Positions 52,749 through 64,000 of a stretch of 64,000 bases of DNA are shown here, one piece after another. The notes beneath the pieces were generated by a model, which saw only the letters and a list, made by a program, of their open reading frames with translations, had not been told where the DNA came from and made no database searches. The DNA comes from Liolophura sinensis (Eukaryota; Mollusca; Polyplacophora; Chitonida; Chitonidae): assembly GCF_032854445.1 (NCBI RefSeq), contig NC_088297.1, forward strand, positions 2,729,991 through 2,793,990, in the 5' to 3' direction. How positions within the stretch are numbered: position 1 is the stretch's first letter; each line of letters opens with the position of its first letter. Made by a program: the position numbers and the translations under genes.

Positions 52749-54821
52749 TTTTTTAAACTTTGAAATAAGTTTCCGAAACGTCCCTTAAAATTTAGCAAGC
52801 AAGACGATAGACTCACTTGAATGCATGTCACGAATAAGGTGTCTTAATACGTTCGTAATATTTTTAAAATATTGGGGCTATGAGGACTCCTTGAGTGCCA
52901 CCAGCCTTTGTACTGAAGTTCACTGGATTTCCACGGACACAGCAGAGAATTGCTGCTTAAAACTGCTTAAAATCAGATTAGAGTTTCCGCTCGCGAACGA
53001 CGATATCCTTATTTTTCGGGAGATATCTATTGGATCACAGTGAAACACTTCAATGCGCAGAAGATATGCTCGAACAATTTAATTCTTAATGATGTGTCCA
53101 TTATGACATTTTCTGTCTGTAAGTCAACTTTAATACGCTGAACAACAGTTAATTTATGCACATCATGATAACATATGCTAAGCGGATAGATTTCCTTTCG
53201 CTGACTGAAGAGCTCTATTCTTGTCGTAAAATCATTCAGTCATGCGTAGCCTAGGTATAGCTCCCGTTTTACCTCCGTCGCTTTTATAAGTGAGTATCAT
53301 ATATTCAGGTCTTACTCGTGAATGAAATTTAATTCCGAGCTCATTTCTTTTGCTCAGGTGAGTTCATGGAATGATGAAAACGTCCGCTGATGAAACGCTG
53401 TCTTTGTTTGTCACTGAAAATAAGGGGATATAAATTGTTACAAAATCTTGCCTACTTAACTGTGACACATTTTATGCTGTGGAGTATGGGAATATTTTTT
53501 ACCACGTGAGAATAAGTGTATTGGTAATTTTATTATGTCAAACGACGCTTGATCGCGTTATCACTCGTACATCATTTACACAGACGTTGGAATTTCATAG
53601 AAATATATTTGAATCGAATGGTTTTTATTTATAAGATTACGATCGGTTTTTTGGATGGCGACAACCGGAGTGCCCGTTGTACAGCACCGACCTTTTGCAA
53701 ATTATGGATGAATATCCCGTGGGTGATGCCAAGATATGCACACCATACTATTGGAAAATAAGTACTCAATAACACATGGCGATTTTTAGTGCTGCATGCA
53801 ACGCTGGGTGTCAACAGGTCTAAAATCACACACAAACGCTTCGGAACATAGCTGCGTCACAACACTTCACCTTGGACGACACCATTTCAAAGTATGGGGT
53901 TTTGACAGGTATTCGGGCCACAAACTGATTAACGCAGGCGACAACAAACTCACGCTAACTCATAAACAAGACAACATTGATTTCTGGCGTTTCAGCTTTG
54001 AATTGATATATGCGTAAAAAACTGATTAAAAATTCAAGAAACATATAAAGACAGTGTGATTTGCTGCCAACACATGCTTCACTCCTCTGCTTTGTGTGCG
54101 TATGATCCTATCCGTGACGCTCTCGAACAAGTGTTGATAGAGGACGAGAAGCTGCCGCGAAATGGGGGAAGGCAGTGCTGTAACTTGCCCTCCGTTTGCA
54201 TCATTTTTGTGTAGAATAAATATGTAAACGTTTCAAGTAGGTATAATAGAACGCGGCGCCTCGTTTTAAACTTTAAACACTTCCACATGTCTTAAGTCAT
54301 CGACGAGCGTTAGACTGAGCTTACGGCCACACGAGCGTCAACGACCTGATACCATTGTTAACATTATACCGCCGGGATAGACAACCTAAATACTACCAAT
54401 TTTAATCCAGCATACTTGTGCATCACTTTGTTGATGTTATAATTTACTCATAATATTTATTTTGATCTCCAGTACGATTCTTTTGTCTGTACTGTTTGTG
54501 TGGGAAATACGTCCAATTTGTAGGAATAAAACACAAAAAAGGAGCTGCAAATACTGATTATTGCACTTTTTTTCTAAAGAATTACGAAGACCAGTAACTT
54601 TCCTCATATCTTCAAATCTTTCACCAGTTCTGTTCAGTGACACAAACCTTCTTGGTGAGTTTTTATGGCGAACATGCGCATGCGCATGACCGATATTTCA
54701 GACGATAGACGTGTGACCATTTGTCAGCCATCACACTGTCTGCGCTACTCTGGTTTTACTCTCTATGATGTCTGTTCTATTATATTGTATCTGCCGTGAC
54801 AACTGAGGTTGATTTAAGAGA
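52749..54821. other. Upstream region of the astacin gene
   Basis: No exon or clear repeat. A TATAAAAG lies on the minus strand at 53282-53289, about 535 bases upstream of the ATG, and is a possible but unproven core promoter. Short open frames are unsupported. Confidence 0.35.
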
Positions 54822-55088
54822 TCATTTGTTTATTTATCTATTTGATTGGTGTTTTACGCCGTACTCAAGAGTATTTTCACTTATATTACGGCGGCCAGCA
54901 TTATTGTGGCAGAAACCGGGTAGAGCCTGGAGGAACGATCATCTGCAGGTGGCTGGCAGACCTTCCCATGTACGGTCGGAGAGGAAGCTAGTATGAGCTG
55001 GACTTGAACTCACAGCGACCACATTGGTGATTGGCTCCTGGGTCATTGCGCCGCACTGGCGTGCTAAACCCCTCGGCCACGGAGGCCA
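54822..55088 (-). mobile_element. SINE family A, full length
   Basis: Tail TTTGTTTATTTATCTATTTG, ACGGCGGCCAGCATTATTGT, CTTGAACTCACAGCGACCAC, and head end CCTCGGCCACGGAGGCCAC. Nothing is recognised from 55089 to 55916. Confidence 0.9.
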
Positions 55089-55916
55089 CAAGGGATCTTT
55101 TGGAAGAACTGTATACACATGTACTAACCCAAAGTACTCCAGCTTACAATTCGCCCCTCAGCCTGTGGACCACCGTGGGGCCTACGTGGAGGAAACGCAG
55201 GCATCTGGACACAGACCCCCATTACAACTTCCGTTTTTCGGTACTACGATTGTAGTTCTGTGAATTTTAGGGTATAAATTCTTTTTTTTGTTTTTGCTCC
55301 CAGGCGTCCATTTTTGGTGTACAGGTGCATTCTTGGTATTAAAATGCTGGAAACTGTCTAAACTTTGAGGAGGTATGAGCTTTATTGATGAAATTTTGAA
55401 ATTCTGGGTGAGATGACACAAGGTGTGAGGTAGTGATGAGGCTGCGAGTGACGTCCTCTTGGCGTTGCTAGGCACGCCTCCCAGCTGCCGGCATGGAAAG
55501 GTCCAGATTTTGACGGTCAACCTTTGTCAAGATTTTTATGGCTTGTTTCTCCCAGGCTGAGCCAGGTGTGCACCAAAGCTTATTAGCCACGGAATATTTG
55601 GGATTGAGCCACAGCACTAGACGTTAACATTGTCGCTTATGGAAAATTAATGGACGTCTGAGGCCATCTAGGCAAGCTTGGTGTGAAGTACGAATGACCT
55701 AGTGCTCTCCCTTGCGGGCAAGATGAGCAGTAAGATACTCTACAGTAAGACGTTCAGTTTCTATCAAATAACACTTTCCGCCCGAGATCATGAATTTTTG
55801 CAATTAGTTCAGTTCTCACTAAAAAATAATTCTTCTTTTCCACACTTCTGAAAGTGTTTTACTGTGGCTTACGTTTTACAGATATGAGGAATGTATAGGT
55901 TTTGAGTAACACCCAA

Positions 55917-56823
55917 AGGCCCGGTTGTTCGACGAAGGGTTAAATTTAAACATGGGTTAGCACTAACTCAGGGTTAAATGATCTAACTCGGGGTTAGCTA
56001 ACACTGGGTTAAGTGTACGTTGCTGAACCGCGGGTTTATGATAGTGTCAACTAACCAAGGGTTAAATTCGACATAAAAATAGAAAAGGGGAATTTCCACC
56101 CGAAATTATCACATAATTCCGTTTTCCATCAATCCCGAAAATTCAAAATGGAGGGCACTACGCTGCCCCTAGCAACAATCAAGCGTAAGCGCCAGGCAAT
56201 TTTTTTCTCCGGCTGAATTAATAAAGTTCACTAACAATATCACGAATTAGAAAAAGAAGAAAACTCAAATGATCGTCTCCGAAATCAAATGCGACCCGTC
56301 AATATATTATCTACAAAAGTGTTCAGGGGTGAGCCTTGAAAGCAAAGAGGAAGTGGTGGAACGGACCGAGGGCCAAAATAAAGGTCTACACCTGCCATTA
56401 TTGCTACGGTATTAATTTTCGGCGTTCGTCAAGTACAAAAAAATATTTTATTGCATGTGTTGGACAAACTTAACTCTCCTCAATCAATTGTGTAAGGTTA
56501 ACGCGGGGATAGAATCGATTTAACCCCGCTTTGAACAACGTAAATTTAACCCAGGGTAAAAGTTAACGTGGGGATAGAATCGATTTAACCCCGCTTTGAA
56601 CAACGTAAATTTAACCCAGGGTAAAAGTTAACGCGGGGATAGAATCGATTTAACCCCGCTTTGAACAACGTAAATTTAACCCAGGGTAAAAGTTAACGCG
56701 GGGATAGAATCGATTTAACCCCGCTTTGAACTACGTAAATTTAACCCAGGGTAAAAGTTAACGCAGGGTTAGCGGATTTCAGCCAGTTTTAGTCGCCAAC
56801 ACCCTTTTGAACAGCAGGGCCCA
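55917..56823. mobile_element. TIR element with internal 64-bp tandem repeats
   Basis: Ends GGCCCGGTTGTTCGACGAAG (left) and the reverse complement of GGGCCCTGCTGTTCAAAAGG (right), about 900 bp apart. Both flanks are rich in GGGTTAA/TTAACCC. A short frame in the middle (56149-56217) starts MEGTTLPLATIKRKRQ and breaks. A DNA transposon relic is likely; family not assigned. Confidence 0.6.
56498..56765. repeat. 64-65 bp tandem repeat, 4 copies
   Basis: Units of GTTAACGCGGGGATAGAATC, GATTTAACCCCGCTTTGAAC and AACGTAAATTTAACCCAGGG. The copies are almost identical, and each holds inverted GGGGTTAA-type motifs. Confidence 0.93.
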
Positions 56824-57425
56824 GCTGATTGAAAACAGTTGTGTCGTAAGTGTTGCAGACCTTTGCATACACACTTTTTTTAATATTCTGCACTGCTCTC
56901 CCGTGGGGCCTCCTCCACACACTCGACATAGGCCTACAGTCAGTGAGATGAAACACGCGCACGTGTTTACTCTGTCAGTAGACTATTTCATCATCCTTGG
57001 TATAAGTGGAAATATTCTTAACTCAGAAAGGCTATAAACATCAATCCAAAATATACAAGAAAACACATCTGTGAAGATAGCAACAACAACAAAGAGAAAA
57101 AATATTTTAACAATTTTAAACTTTAATTGTTTTTGACACATCCATTAAAACGCTAAAAGACAGTGTTAAAAAAAACTAGACACATCACTTGATGTAACAA
57201 AAAAACCGGCTAATGGACAACCCGACATTTTCACAACAACTATAGACAAATTTGCCTTTCTTAATTCGTTAAGAGCTTTTTGAACTTGAGAAGAGCATTT
57301 AGAGGCTGGTAGATATATCTTAAATTGACTTTCACAATGATCTGCTCAACGTTATAAACATGGTTACGAAATCAGGCAAAGTGGTGTTAAGACACAATCG
57401 GAGTAAAACATTCTATTATAACGCC

Positions 57426-57786
57426 ACCGGCCCGGATAGCACAGTTGGTAGAGCGTCCACTTCAGGACCGGTAGATCCAGGATCAATCCTTGATCGAGTC
57501 ACACCTAAGACTTTAAAAGAGGAAGTTGTATCTTCCTCGCTTGGCGTTCAGCATGAAGGGGATAGTGCAACGACTGGTTGACCCGTATCAGTATAATGGC
57601 TCGGGCGGGGCGGCTTACTTTCCTTCGGTAAGTCGTCTCAGTGAAGCAGCACTAAATAAAAGAGCGGTGGAAATCCGTCCTGCAACAAGGAGGCACATTA
57701 CACGTACATGCACCCTAATGATTCCTTCGTCGTCATATGACTGAAAAATTGTTGAGTACGACGTTAAACCCCAAGCACTCGCTCAC
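57426..57786 (+). mobile_element. SINE family B, full length, 14-bp target duplication
   Basis: From CCGGCCCGGATAGCACAGTT to GACGTTAAACCCCAAGCACT and CGCTCAC. Flanked by TCTATTATAACGCC at 57412-57425 and 57787-57800. The best family B reference copy in the window. Nothing is recognised from 56824 to 57411 or 57801 to 58626. Confidence 0.95.
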
Positions 57787-58626
57787 TCTATTATAACGCC
57801 TCATACGATGAACATTGCAAGAGCTATTCCCGCGAGAAAAACAACCGACAACAATATTCAAAATAATTCTTGTATAATTGCACTGAATTATCTAGATGAC
57901 CTGAAAATAAAAGGTTTTAACCTGCGATTAATTATTTAAAATAGGGTCTAATTTCTTAAGACATTTTTCACATTTCACACTTACGCTTTTTATTATCAGT
58001 ACTGTTTCTTACCATGTTGAACATATATTTGGAGAAACAAAAACTACACAAAGAAAAGAACAGGCTTTTAAGTTTTTAGAACGACAAACGGTTTTTGGGT
58101 TTTTTTTTCTTCCCACTAACTAAAACAGTATTTCCAGCTTCCTCTTCACACCAACTCTGTATACAGTTTTGTTTAAATCAATTAGAGGGAGATAATCCTC
58201 CAATCGGCCAACCTTTTCAAAATATCGAATATTAACGTCAGTGGCAATGGATTCTCTGAGATTTCATTTGGACGTGTCTGTGGTTCACGTTTGATTTATT
58301 TTGGATATACAAATCCCTATATATTTTTCACACTCATGTTCCTTACTCTATGGGAAATGGCTGTAAATGAAACAACCATTACAACCTAAAACTTGGATCT
58401 GTATTATATAAGGCTATATAATTTAAATGAGGCATCTTGTGTAATGGAAATTATTTCGCACAGACATCGTGTAGAAATTTAGTCAGGCAACACGGGGTAA
58501 AACTGTACAATTTGTCCAATATAATGCATACAGAAAATGGAAATGATTTGATGTTGCAGCTGTTACTAAAGCTCCTTGACAGAGCATTACAGCTAAAGTA
58601 CAAGAACAGTGGATTTTCAAAGGACA

Positions 58627-58645
58627 TATATATATGTAAGTACAT

Positions 58646-58687
<42 letters not shown>
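58627..58687. repeat. Compound (TA)n(CA)n(TA)n microsatellite
   Basis: TATATATATGTAAGTACATA then about 13 CA units then TATATATA. Open frames across it are artefacts. Confidence 0.95.
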
Positions 58688-58734
58688 GGTAGCCATCACA
58701 TTAGCCTAGGCGCCTTCATGTCCATTGTTATTTT

Positions 58735-58915
58735 AATCCAAGAAGAAGCATTTAACCAATGACAATAAATACCATTGCAAGTAGGTCAACCGGATGTCCC
58801 ACAAATTTGTTAAGAATGGTAAATATTTCTGTGACGTCACGAGGATGGTGGGAGACCGGATGTGATGAATCCATCCAAACATAACTCGCATAAAACAAGT
58901 CTCTTCCAACGTTAT
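58735..58915 (+). repeat. Unnamed interspersed repeat, copy 2
   Basis: Second copy of the 49660-49845 repeat, ending at the same ACAAGTCTCTTCCAACG. Confidence 0.75.
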
Positions 58916-59181
58916 ATATACATATAAGCATAGTGCAACTTACACAATAGGTGTTTCATAGGACCTCCAGAACGTGCAAATCAAGGTCTTGAATGTGCCG
59001 GGTTTCGGTAAAATCAAAAAGAGCTCGCTTAACACAAAAAAGTCGACATGTTAACTGAACCGTGATATTTCATTGCCGACATATATATGATAAACTGTGA
59101 CAACCATATACCATTGACCCTGATCTAAGGCATTAATAAATAAGTTCCTATTCGATGCCTTTTAGTTTAGATTTTTTGTGT

Positions 59182-62100
59182 CTACAGAAGCACACATTGG
59201 CTGCCGGACACCCTGGCTCCTGAACAGCAGTACCTCGAAAAGAAACTGCCAAAGAAACAGAATCTGAAACCAAAAATAAAGAATAATGATTTAAACATAT
59301 ACATGAGAAGAACCCAGGGCGAATAATCAGGCGTCTCCAAGCAGGAAAGAGACCATGTCAATTCTGGGAGCCTCTGTGGCTCAGTTGGTTAGCGGGCTAT
59401 CGCAGTGTAATGACCCATGAGCCTCTCACCAATGCGATCGCTGTGAGTTCAAGTCCAGCTCATGCTGGCTTCCTCTCCGGCCGAAAGTGGGAAGGTTTGC
59501 CAGCAATCTGTGGATGGTCGTGGGTTTCCCCCGGGCTCTGTCAGGTTTCCTTCCACCATAATGCTGGCCACCGTCGCATAAGTGAAATACTCTTGAGTAT
59601 GGCGTAAAACATCAATCAAATAAATAAATCAATCAATCAATTCCGCCACTACCCTATAAAACCCAATGTGTATAGGTGCTACAAAGTCTTGTGGCAAAAT
59701 TTATTTATTTCTTTGATTGGTGTTTAAGCCGTACTGAAAGATATTTGACTTATACGACGGCTACCACCACAATGCACGTGCACATCGTTATGGGTACCAG
59801 CAGTTCAGAGTTAAATCGTGGGAATTTTGCATGTAGGTAGGCGTGGGGTTTTAGGTCGTACTTAAATCTTTCAGTCAAATGACGACACAGAGTCATTGGC
59901 TGTGCGCACATATACTGTGCCTTCTTGTGCATGGTAAGGCGAGTTCATGGGGTCAGTGTGCTGTATTCCCGGAAGTGGAAGTCCTTGAATCCATTTGTCT
60001 ATTAAAAGGACGTTTGTTGATCTTTCCACCAAAAACGGGGGTCATCTGAGAGGAATGACAACCGAAGAGAAAGCCAGGATGAACTGGAATTTAGCTGACA
60101 GCGACCGTAATGGTGACAGTCTCCTAGGTAATTGCTGACCACTTGGCCACGAAAGGCCTCTGGTCCGTTTTATAGGACTGGGCGAAATCAGAGACGCATG
60201 ACAGGAATAAACCGCCGGTCTTTCACCTGACAGGTACCTGACAAACCTTCTGATATAAGGCCGCACGTGCAACAGATAAACCGACCTAGGGTAACTCTCA
60301 CAATAGTTCATTAAACTACCTTGTTTCTTTCTATTATTTTTGTTGGTTTTTTATTTGTTGTTTTTTCGTTTCTGTTAATGACAGTGTTGTACGTGCATGT
60401 TATTTATGTTGTACAGGCTTTATGGGGTTTTAATTACATTATCGGCATAAGAAGTGATTTACCAGAAAAAATGAATAAAAATGTTTTTATGAAGTTTTGT
60501 GACAGCATTCGAACCTGTCCCTTCACACACAGAAGTTCTGAGTGGCGTCTGAACCATCTAGAACACTCAACTTCATCGAAGAATTAAGAGAAATGTGTAG
60601 ACATTTAACATTTCTTTCATTCTGGTGTAAGTTAACTTACCTAGATCGTGAACATCTATTACAAACAGCGGATCCGCATCTGCGTGTTTCAAAGGAATTC
60701 CCCCTGAAAATATGTAAGGGCAAAAAGTAAATTAGCTATTTCTTCAATAAACCGATCCCTTGCCTTCTTATTTATTTACATCGTTTGATTGAGTCGGAAG
60801 CAATGAACCTGGTACACTGAGTGAAGAATTGGTAACCCACCTCACCTGCTTTTATGCTGACGATTTTTACGTGAAAACTGGTGACACAGTACTCATGTAT
60901 AACTAGAGAGCAAGGATCGGTTTTGAGGGTTAAGCACAGACCGTCTAGACAGGTAGGGCAAATTAGCCGGCGTTAACAATCAAGTAAATCGCTCTCGATC
61001 ATCAAGCACTGAGCGATCACTTTTCCGAAAAAAAAAATTAACAAAAAAAAAAAAACGCAGACAGTCTAAGCAGGTAGGACTGAGTAGTCGACGTTAAAAA
61101 AATTTAGTAAATCGCTCTCGGTCATCAACCAATGAGCGATCAGTTTTCCGAAAAAACAAAAAAAACGCAGACAGTCTAAGAGGGTAGGACTGAGTAGTCG
61201 ACGTTGAAAAAATTAAGTAAATCGCTCTCGGTCACCATCAAAGAGTTAAACCTCTCAGACTTGTCTATCGTTCTTCCAGTGGAATACATATCTTTTGTTT
61301 GAAAGCTAACGTTTCTGACTTTTCCGGCAGATACCTATTTCGCAAAGTTCTCCTTGCCTTCGATGCGCAAGTCGCGTTGGCAAAAATCATGGCGTTGTGA
61401 TATATATTATTTACGAATACTCAGTGTGACTTGAAGTTATAATCACTCCAAGATTAAAGGAAACTTGTTTTTGCAGAATACGACTTCGACATTTTGAGGA
61501 AAACACACTAGAAAAGACCGAGTTCAAGGTTAGTGAATGGAAGACTAAGGATCTCCATTTGTGAAAGCTATGTTGGGAACAATAAAACAGATCTACAGGC
61601 CCGTATTTATCATGCAACTTAAGGCTTAAATCAAAAATTGCAAGGGCTGAAAGGGCCAAACTGAGAACAGGAAGAATTCAATTTGTGTTTTGTACATTGT
61701 TCTCGATCAGTGAAGCAGTCTATACATTTTAAACCCCCTAGAGTAAAACATTTTTAGTGCTGCTGTGTTGGACTGCGACTTTAGGCTGAAGACAAATATG
61801 GCACCTGTAGACTATAGATACGTACACACAAAAACCTGTCAGACACGTTCTCGTTCTCCGTTGTAGACCGCACAAACCACACGTGGCAGAACAGCTGCTC
61901 CATGGCCCCCATGGGCCCCAGTTCCCTGGATTTGGAGTCGGCCCAGGAGGTGGACGTGTAGGCCTTGGACGTAGAGTCGGTCTTGGCGTCGGACCTGGAG
62001 TCGGTGCTGGCGTCGGACCTGGAGTCGGTGCTGGCGTCGGACCTGGAGTCGGCGCTGGCGTCGGACCTGGAGTCGGTGCTGGAGTCGGAGCTGGAGTCGG

Positions 62101-62624
62101 TGCTGGCGTCGGAGCTGGAGTCGGTGCTGGCGTCGGAGCTGGAGTCGGTGCTGGCGTCGGAGCTGGAGTCGGTGTTGGACCTCCTATGGCTGAAAGAAAA
62201 TGATTTACGTTGACGGCTATGGGCTTTACCTATCTGGGAAACTGGAACGAGCGGAGTAAATCATAACCCTTCATCAGGTGCCTGATAAAACCTCAGGAAA
62301 AAATATCCAGACTTAAAACGTTGCTGAACCAGCCACACCTGGGTTCGAACCCGCGACCTCCTTCATCAAGGGGACAATTGGACTAGTTTCAAAGACATTC
62401 GGAGAATCCCTTCTAAAACGAAGCAGTGAGAAAGTATAAAATGTAGGATTGTTGTGGTACTCTGATAATAAAGCTAAACTCACAGACACAGTTTGTTCCC
62501 GACAGCTGGTATCCACTGCAGCAAAACCGCTTCCCAGGTGTTGTTAATGGATCAAAACACTGATTAGGCCGTGCAGCGCTGTATGCAAATAAACAAACAG
62601 AAATAGTTCCATAAGCATTTGTAT

Positions 62625-62667
<43 letters not shown>

Positions 62668-64000
62668 TGTATTTATTTATTTATTTATGTATTATTTATA
62701 AACTTCAATGTGTTTTAACGCCATGCTGAAGAATTGTTCATTTATACGCTGGAGGCCAGTTTGATATGGGCAGGGAAAATGAAGTGAACGGAGTGAATCA
62801 CCAGCATTTTCGATCTTTCTAATCTGATTGATTTTTCCAACATCATCAGTATCATCTATCATTCCGAACAACATTGGAAACATCTATCTTTCTGATCAAC
62901 ACGGAGCACATCTATCTTTCCGAACAACTTTAGACACATCTATCTTTCCGATAAACATTGGACACGTCTATCCTTCCGAGCAACATTGAAAACACCTGTC
63001 TTTCCGAGCAACACTGAAAACATCTATCTTTCCGATCAACATAGGAAACATCAATGTTTCTGATCAACTTTGGAAACATCTGCCTTTCCGATCAACATTG
63101 AGCATACCTGTCTTTCCAAACAACGCTGGAAACATCTATCTTTCCAAACAACACTGGAAACATCTATATTTCCGATCAACATCGGGCATATCTATCTTTC
63201 CGATCAACACTAGAACACATATCTATCTTTCCGACAAACATCGGAAACGTCTATTTTTCCAAAGAACACTGGAAACATCTATGGCGATAGCTTTTAAGCA
63301 CGACAAGAGAAGCACCCCGGAATAAACCACCAGCCTCTGGCAAGTTACTGACAAATCTTACACTTGGGACGTACAGGTAAACACGTTATATTGGTGGAAG
63401 TCAACTGGTCTGCACCGAACGTTTGACTGAGTAAACGGCCACACGAGCGTACTACACAGCTTCTAGCCGCCTCACAAACAGTAAAGACCGAACGTCGGGG
63501 TCTAGGTGGTTGGGGAAGGTTAGATGTTGGACTGGTTAATGCGAGCAACGATGAATGTTACATCTAATCACATCATAGGCCACTAATCTACAAGGAATGT
63601 TGATATTAGCCACACTGATACAACATTCCAGATGTACACGACGTGCCACTTCAGGGATACACAAAATCATCTTGACATTTATGCATCTATCCCTGTGCTA
63701 CAACATTACAGATTTTGAAAACAGGCCTCTAATCAGTTCCTGTTCTTTATGTGTAATTTTTCAAAATTTTTTACTTAAAATTAAATGCTCAAGCTTATAT
63801 AAAGTGACAAAGACTCATATAAAATGCACGATATTTTTTAACTGTCGAGGTTTACAATGTTTAAGTGTGGTCATGTGCACTCTAAACAACTATATGGTTT
63901 TATACGAATAAAATACCTTGGTCCACAGTCGTACAAATCCGTTCTCAAGCAGGATGGCTCTGTCTGTGCGGGACTGCTGGAACATCCGCCACACCTCTCT
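59182..64000 (-). CDS. Upstream astacin paralogue, last four exons
   Basis: The 3' part of a gene entering from beyond 64000. Exons: 64000 (cut)-63917, 62578-62484, 62189-61826 and 59263-59182. Exon 1 here codes [20 protein letters not shown], then LYDCGP. The next codes [21 protein letters not shown]. The next is a long PTPAPTPAP linker of about 75 residues followed by a TSP1 domain with [20 protein letters not shown] and RRTRTC. The last is a terminal module [18 protein letters not shown] and a TAG stop. Phases (2, 1, 2) match exons 12-15 of the astacin gene at 33670-52748 exactly, so the two are tandem duplicates. The astacin domain itself is outside the window; its presence is inferred. 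No frame breaks were seen in this part. Confidence 0.82.
59366..59642 (+). mobile_element. SINE family A, full length
   Basis: GGAGCCTCTGTGGCTCAGTT, B-box GAGTTCAAGTCCAGC, 3' end GTATGGCGTAAAACATCAATCA and AAAT/CAAT tail. In the last intron of the upstream paralogue. Confidence 0.93.
59702..60165 (-). mobile_element. SINE family A split around a family C fragment
   Basis: A reverse family A tail at 59702-59775 and a head side at 60040-60165 (GAAGAGAAAGCCAGGATGAA, TTGGCCACGAAAGGCCTC) surround a family C piece at 59840-59955 (TTAGGTCGTACTTAAATCTT, CAGTCAAATGACGACACAGA). This may be nested insertion or independent fragments. Confidence 0.6.
60180..60930. other. Intron, mostly unrecognised
   Basis: A family E-like trace (AATAAACCGCCGGTCTTTCA) lies near 60205. 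The rest shows no supported element or exon. Confidence 0.4.
60932..61245. repeat. Tandem repeat, 3 units of about 115-122 bp
   Basis: Each unit has GCAGACAGTCTAAGCAGGTA, GTAGTCGACGTTAAAAAAAT, AAATCGCTCTCGGTCATCAA and GAGCGATCAGTTTTCCG, then an A run. TCGCTC and GAGCGA form a short inverted repeat in the first two units. Confidence 0.88.
61246..61825. other. Intron, nothing recognised
   Basis: No exon, element or RNA gene supported. Confidence 0.4.
61965..62185. repeat. Coding tandem repeat of the Pro/Thr/Ala linker
   Basis: 12- and 24-bp units of GGAGTCGGTGCTGGCGTC on the plus strand, read on the minus strand as PTPAPTPAP or PTPGPTPAP. The plus-strand Gly/Val frame here is a shadow. Confidence 0.9.
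62615..62697. repeat. (TTTA)n microsatellite
   Basis: About 20 TTTA/TTTG units, ending next to a SINE-like trace (GTTTTAACGCCATGCTGAAG) near 62710-62790. This may be an eroded family A SINE in reverse. Confidence 0.85.
62855..63290. repeat. 28-29 bp minisatellite, about 15 copies
   Basis: Units of the type CATCTATCTTTCCGATCAAC plus ATTGGAAA, moderately diverged. In the intron of the upstream paralogue. Confidence 0.9.
63291..63916. other. Intron, mostly unrecognised
   Basis: A family E-like trace (AATAAACCACCAGCCTCTGG) lies near 63320. No exon seen before the donor at 63916. Confidence 0.4.

Noticed and set aside
56149-56217. A Myb/SANT-like transposon protein gene
   Set aside because: Only a 22-codon frame beginning MEGTTLPLATIKRKRQ is open; similarity to such proteins is too slight to claim.
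7318-60165. CRISPR array, prokaryotic operon or integrated phage
   Set aside because: Tandem repeats lack unique spacers, genes are intron-split and domains are animal; nothing prokaryotic is present.
61883-62213. Gly/Val-rich and Ser/Leu/Glu-rich frames on the plus strand
   Set aside because: Antisense of the PTPAP linker exon of the upstream paralogue.

Overview
The window looks like animal, most likely molluscan, nuclear DNA. It has long AT-rich introns with GT..AG borders, animal-only protein domains (astacin, CUB, EGF, TSP1), and dozens of tRNA-derived SINEs. The commonest SINE has a 3' end reading ACGGCGTAAAACACCAATCA followed by an AAAT-rich tail, which I know as a common type in mollusc genomes. 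The phylum is an inference.

Layout. (1) 1-6965: one orientation of an ~85-bp satellite, cut by the window edge. (2) 8200-8430, minus strand: an intact first coding exon (signal peptide plus start of a propeptide) of a gene running left into the satellite. (3) 16626-30749, plus strand: a complete nine-exon gene for EXOSC6/MTR3, a subunit of the RNA exosome ring (277 codons plus stop by my splicing). Its introns are packed with SINEs and hold a 472-bp near-identical duplicated block on both sides of exon 3. (4) About 32180-32945: a 30-bp minisatellite open in several frames. (5) 33670-52748, minus strand: a 15-exon astacin metalloprotease gene encoding signal peptide, propeptide, catalytic domain, EGF-like, CUB, cysteine-rich module, proline-rich linker, TSP1 and a short terminal cysteine-rich module. 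Two one-base frame breaks in G/C runs mean it is either a recent pseudogene or carries assembly errors. (6) 59182-64000, minus strand: the last four exons of an upstream paralogue of that gene.

The three minus-strand pieces share exon phases and sequence motifs, so the window appears to cross a tandem family of secreted astacin proteases, with EXOSC6 on the other strand between two members. The rest is repeats: at least three SINE families, several terminal-inverted-repeat elements and many minisatellites. All gene models were built by hand from translation, splice sites and phase. Nothing was searched against a database.
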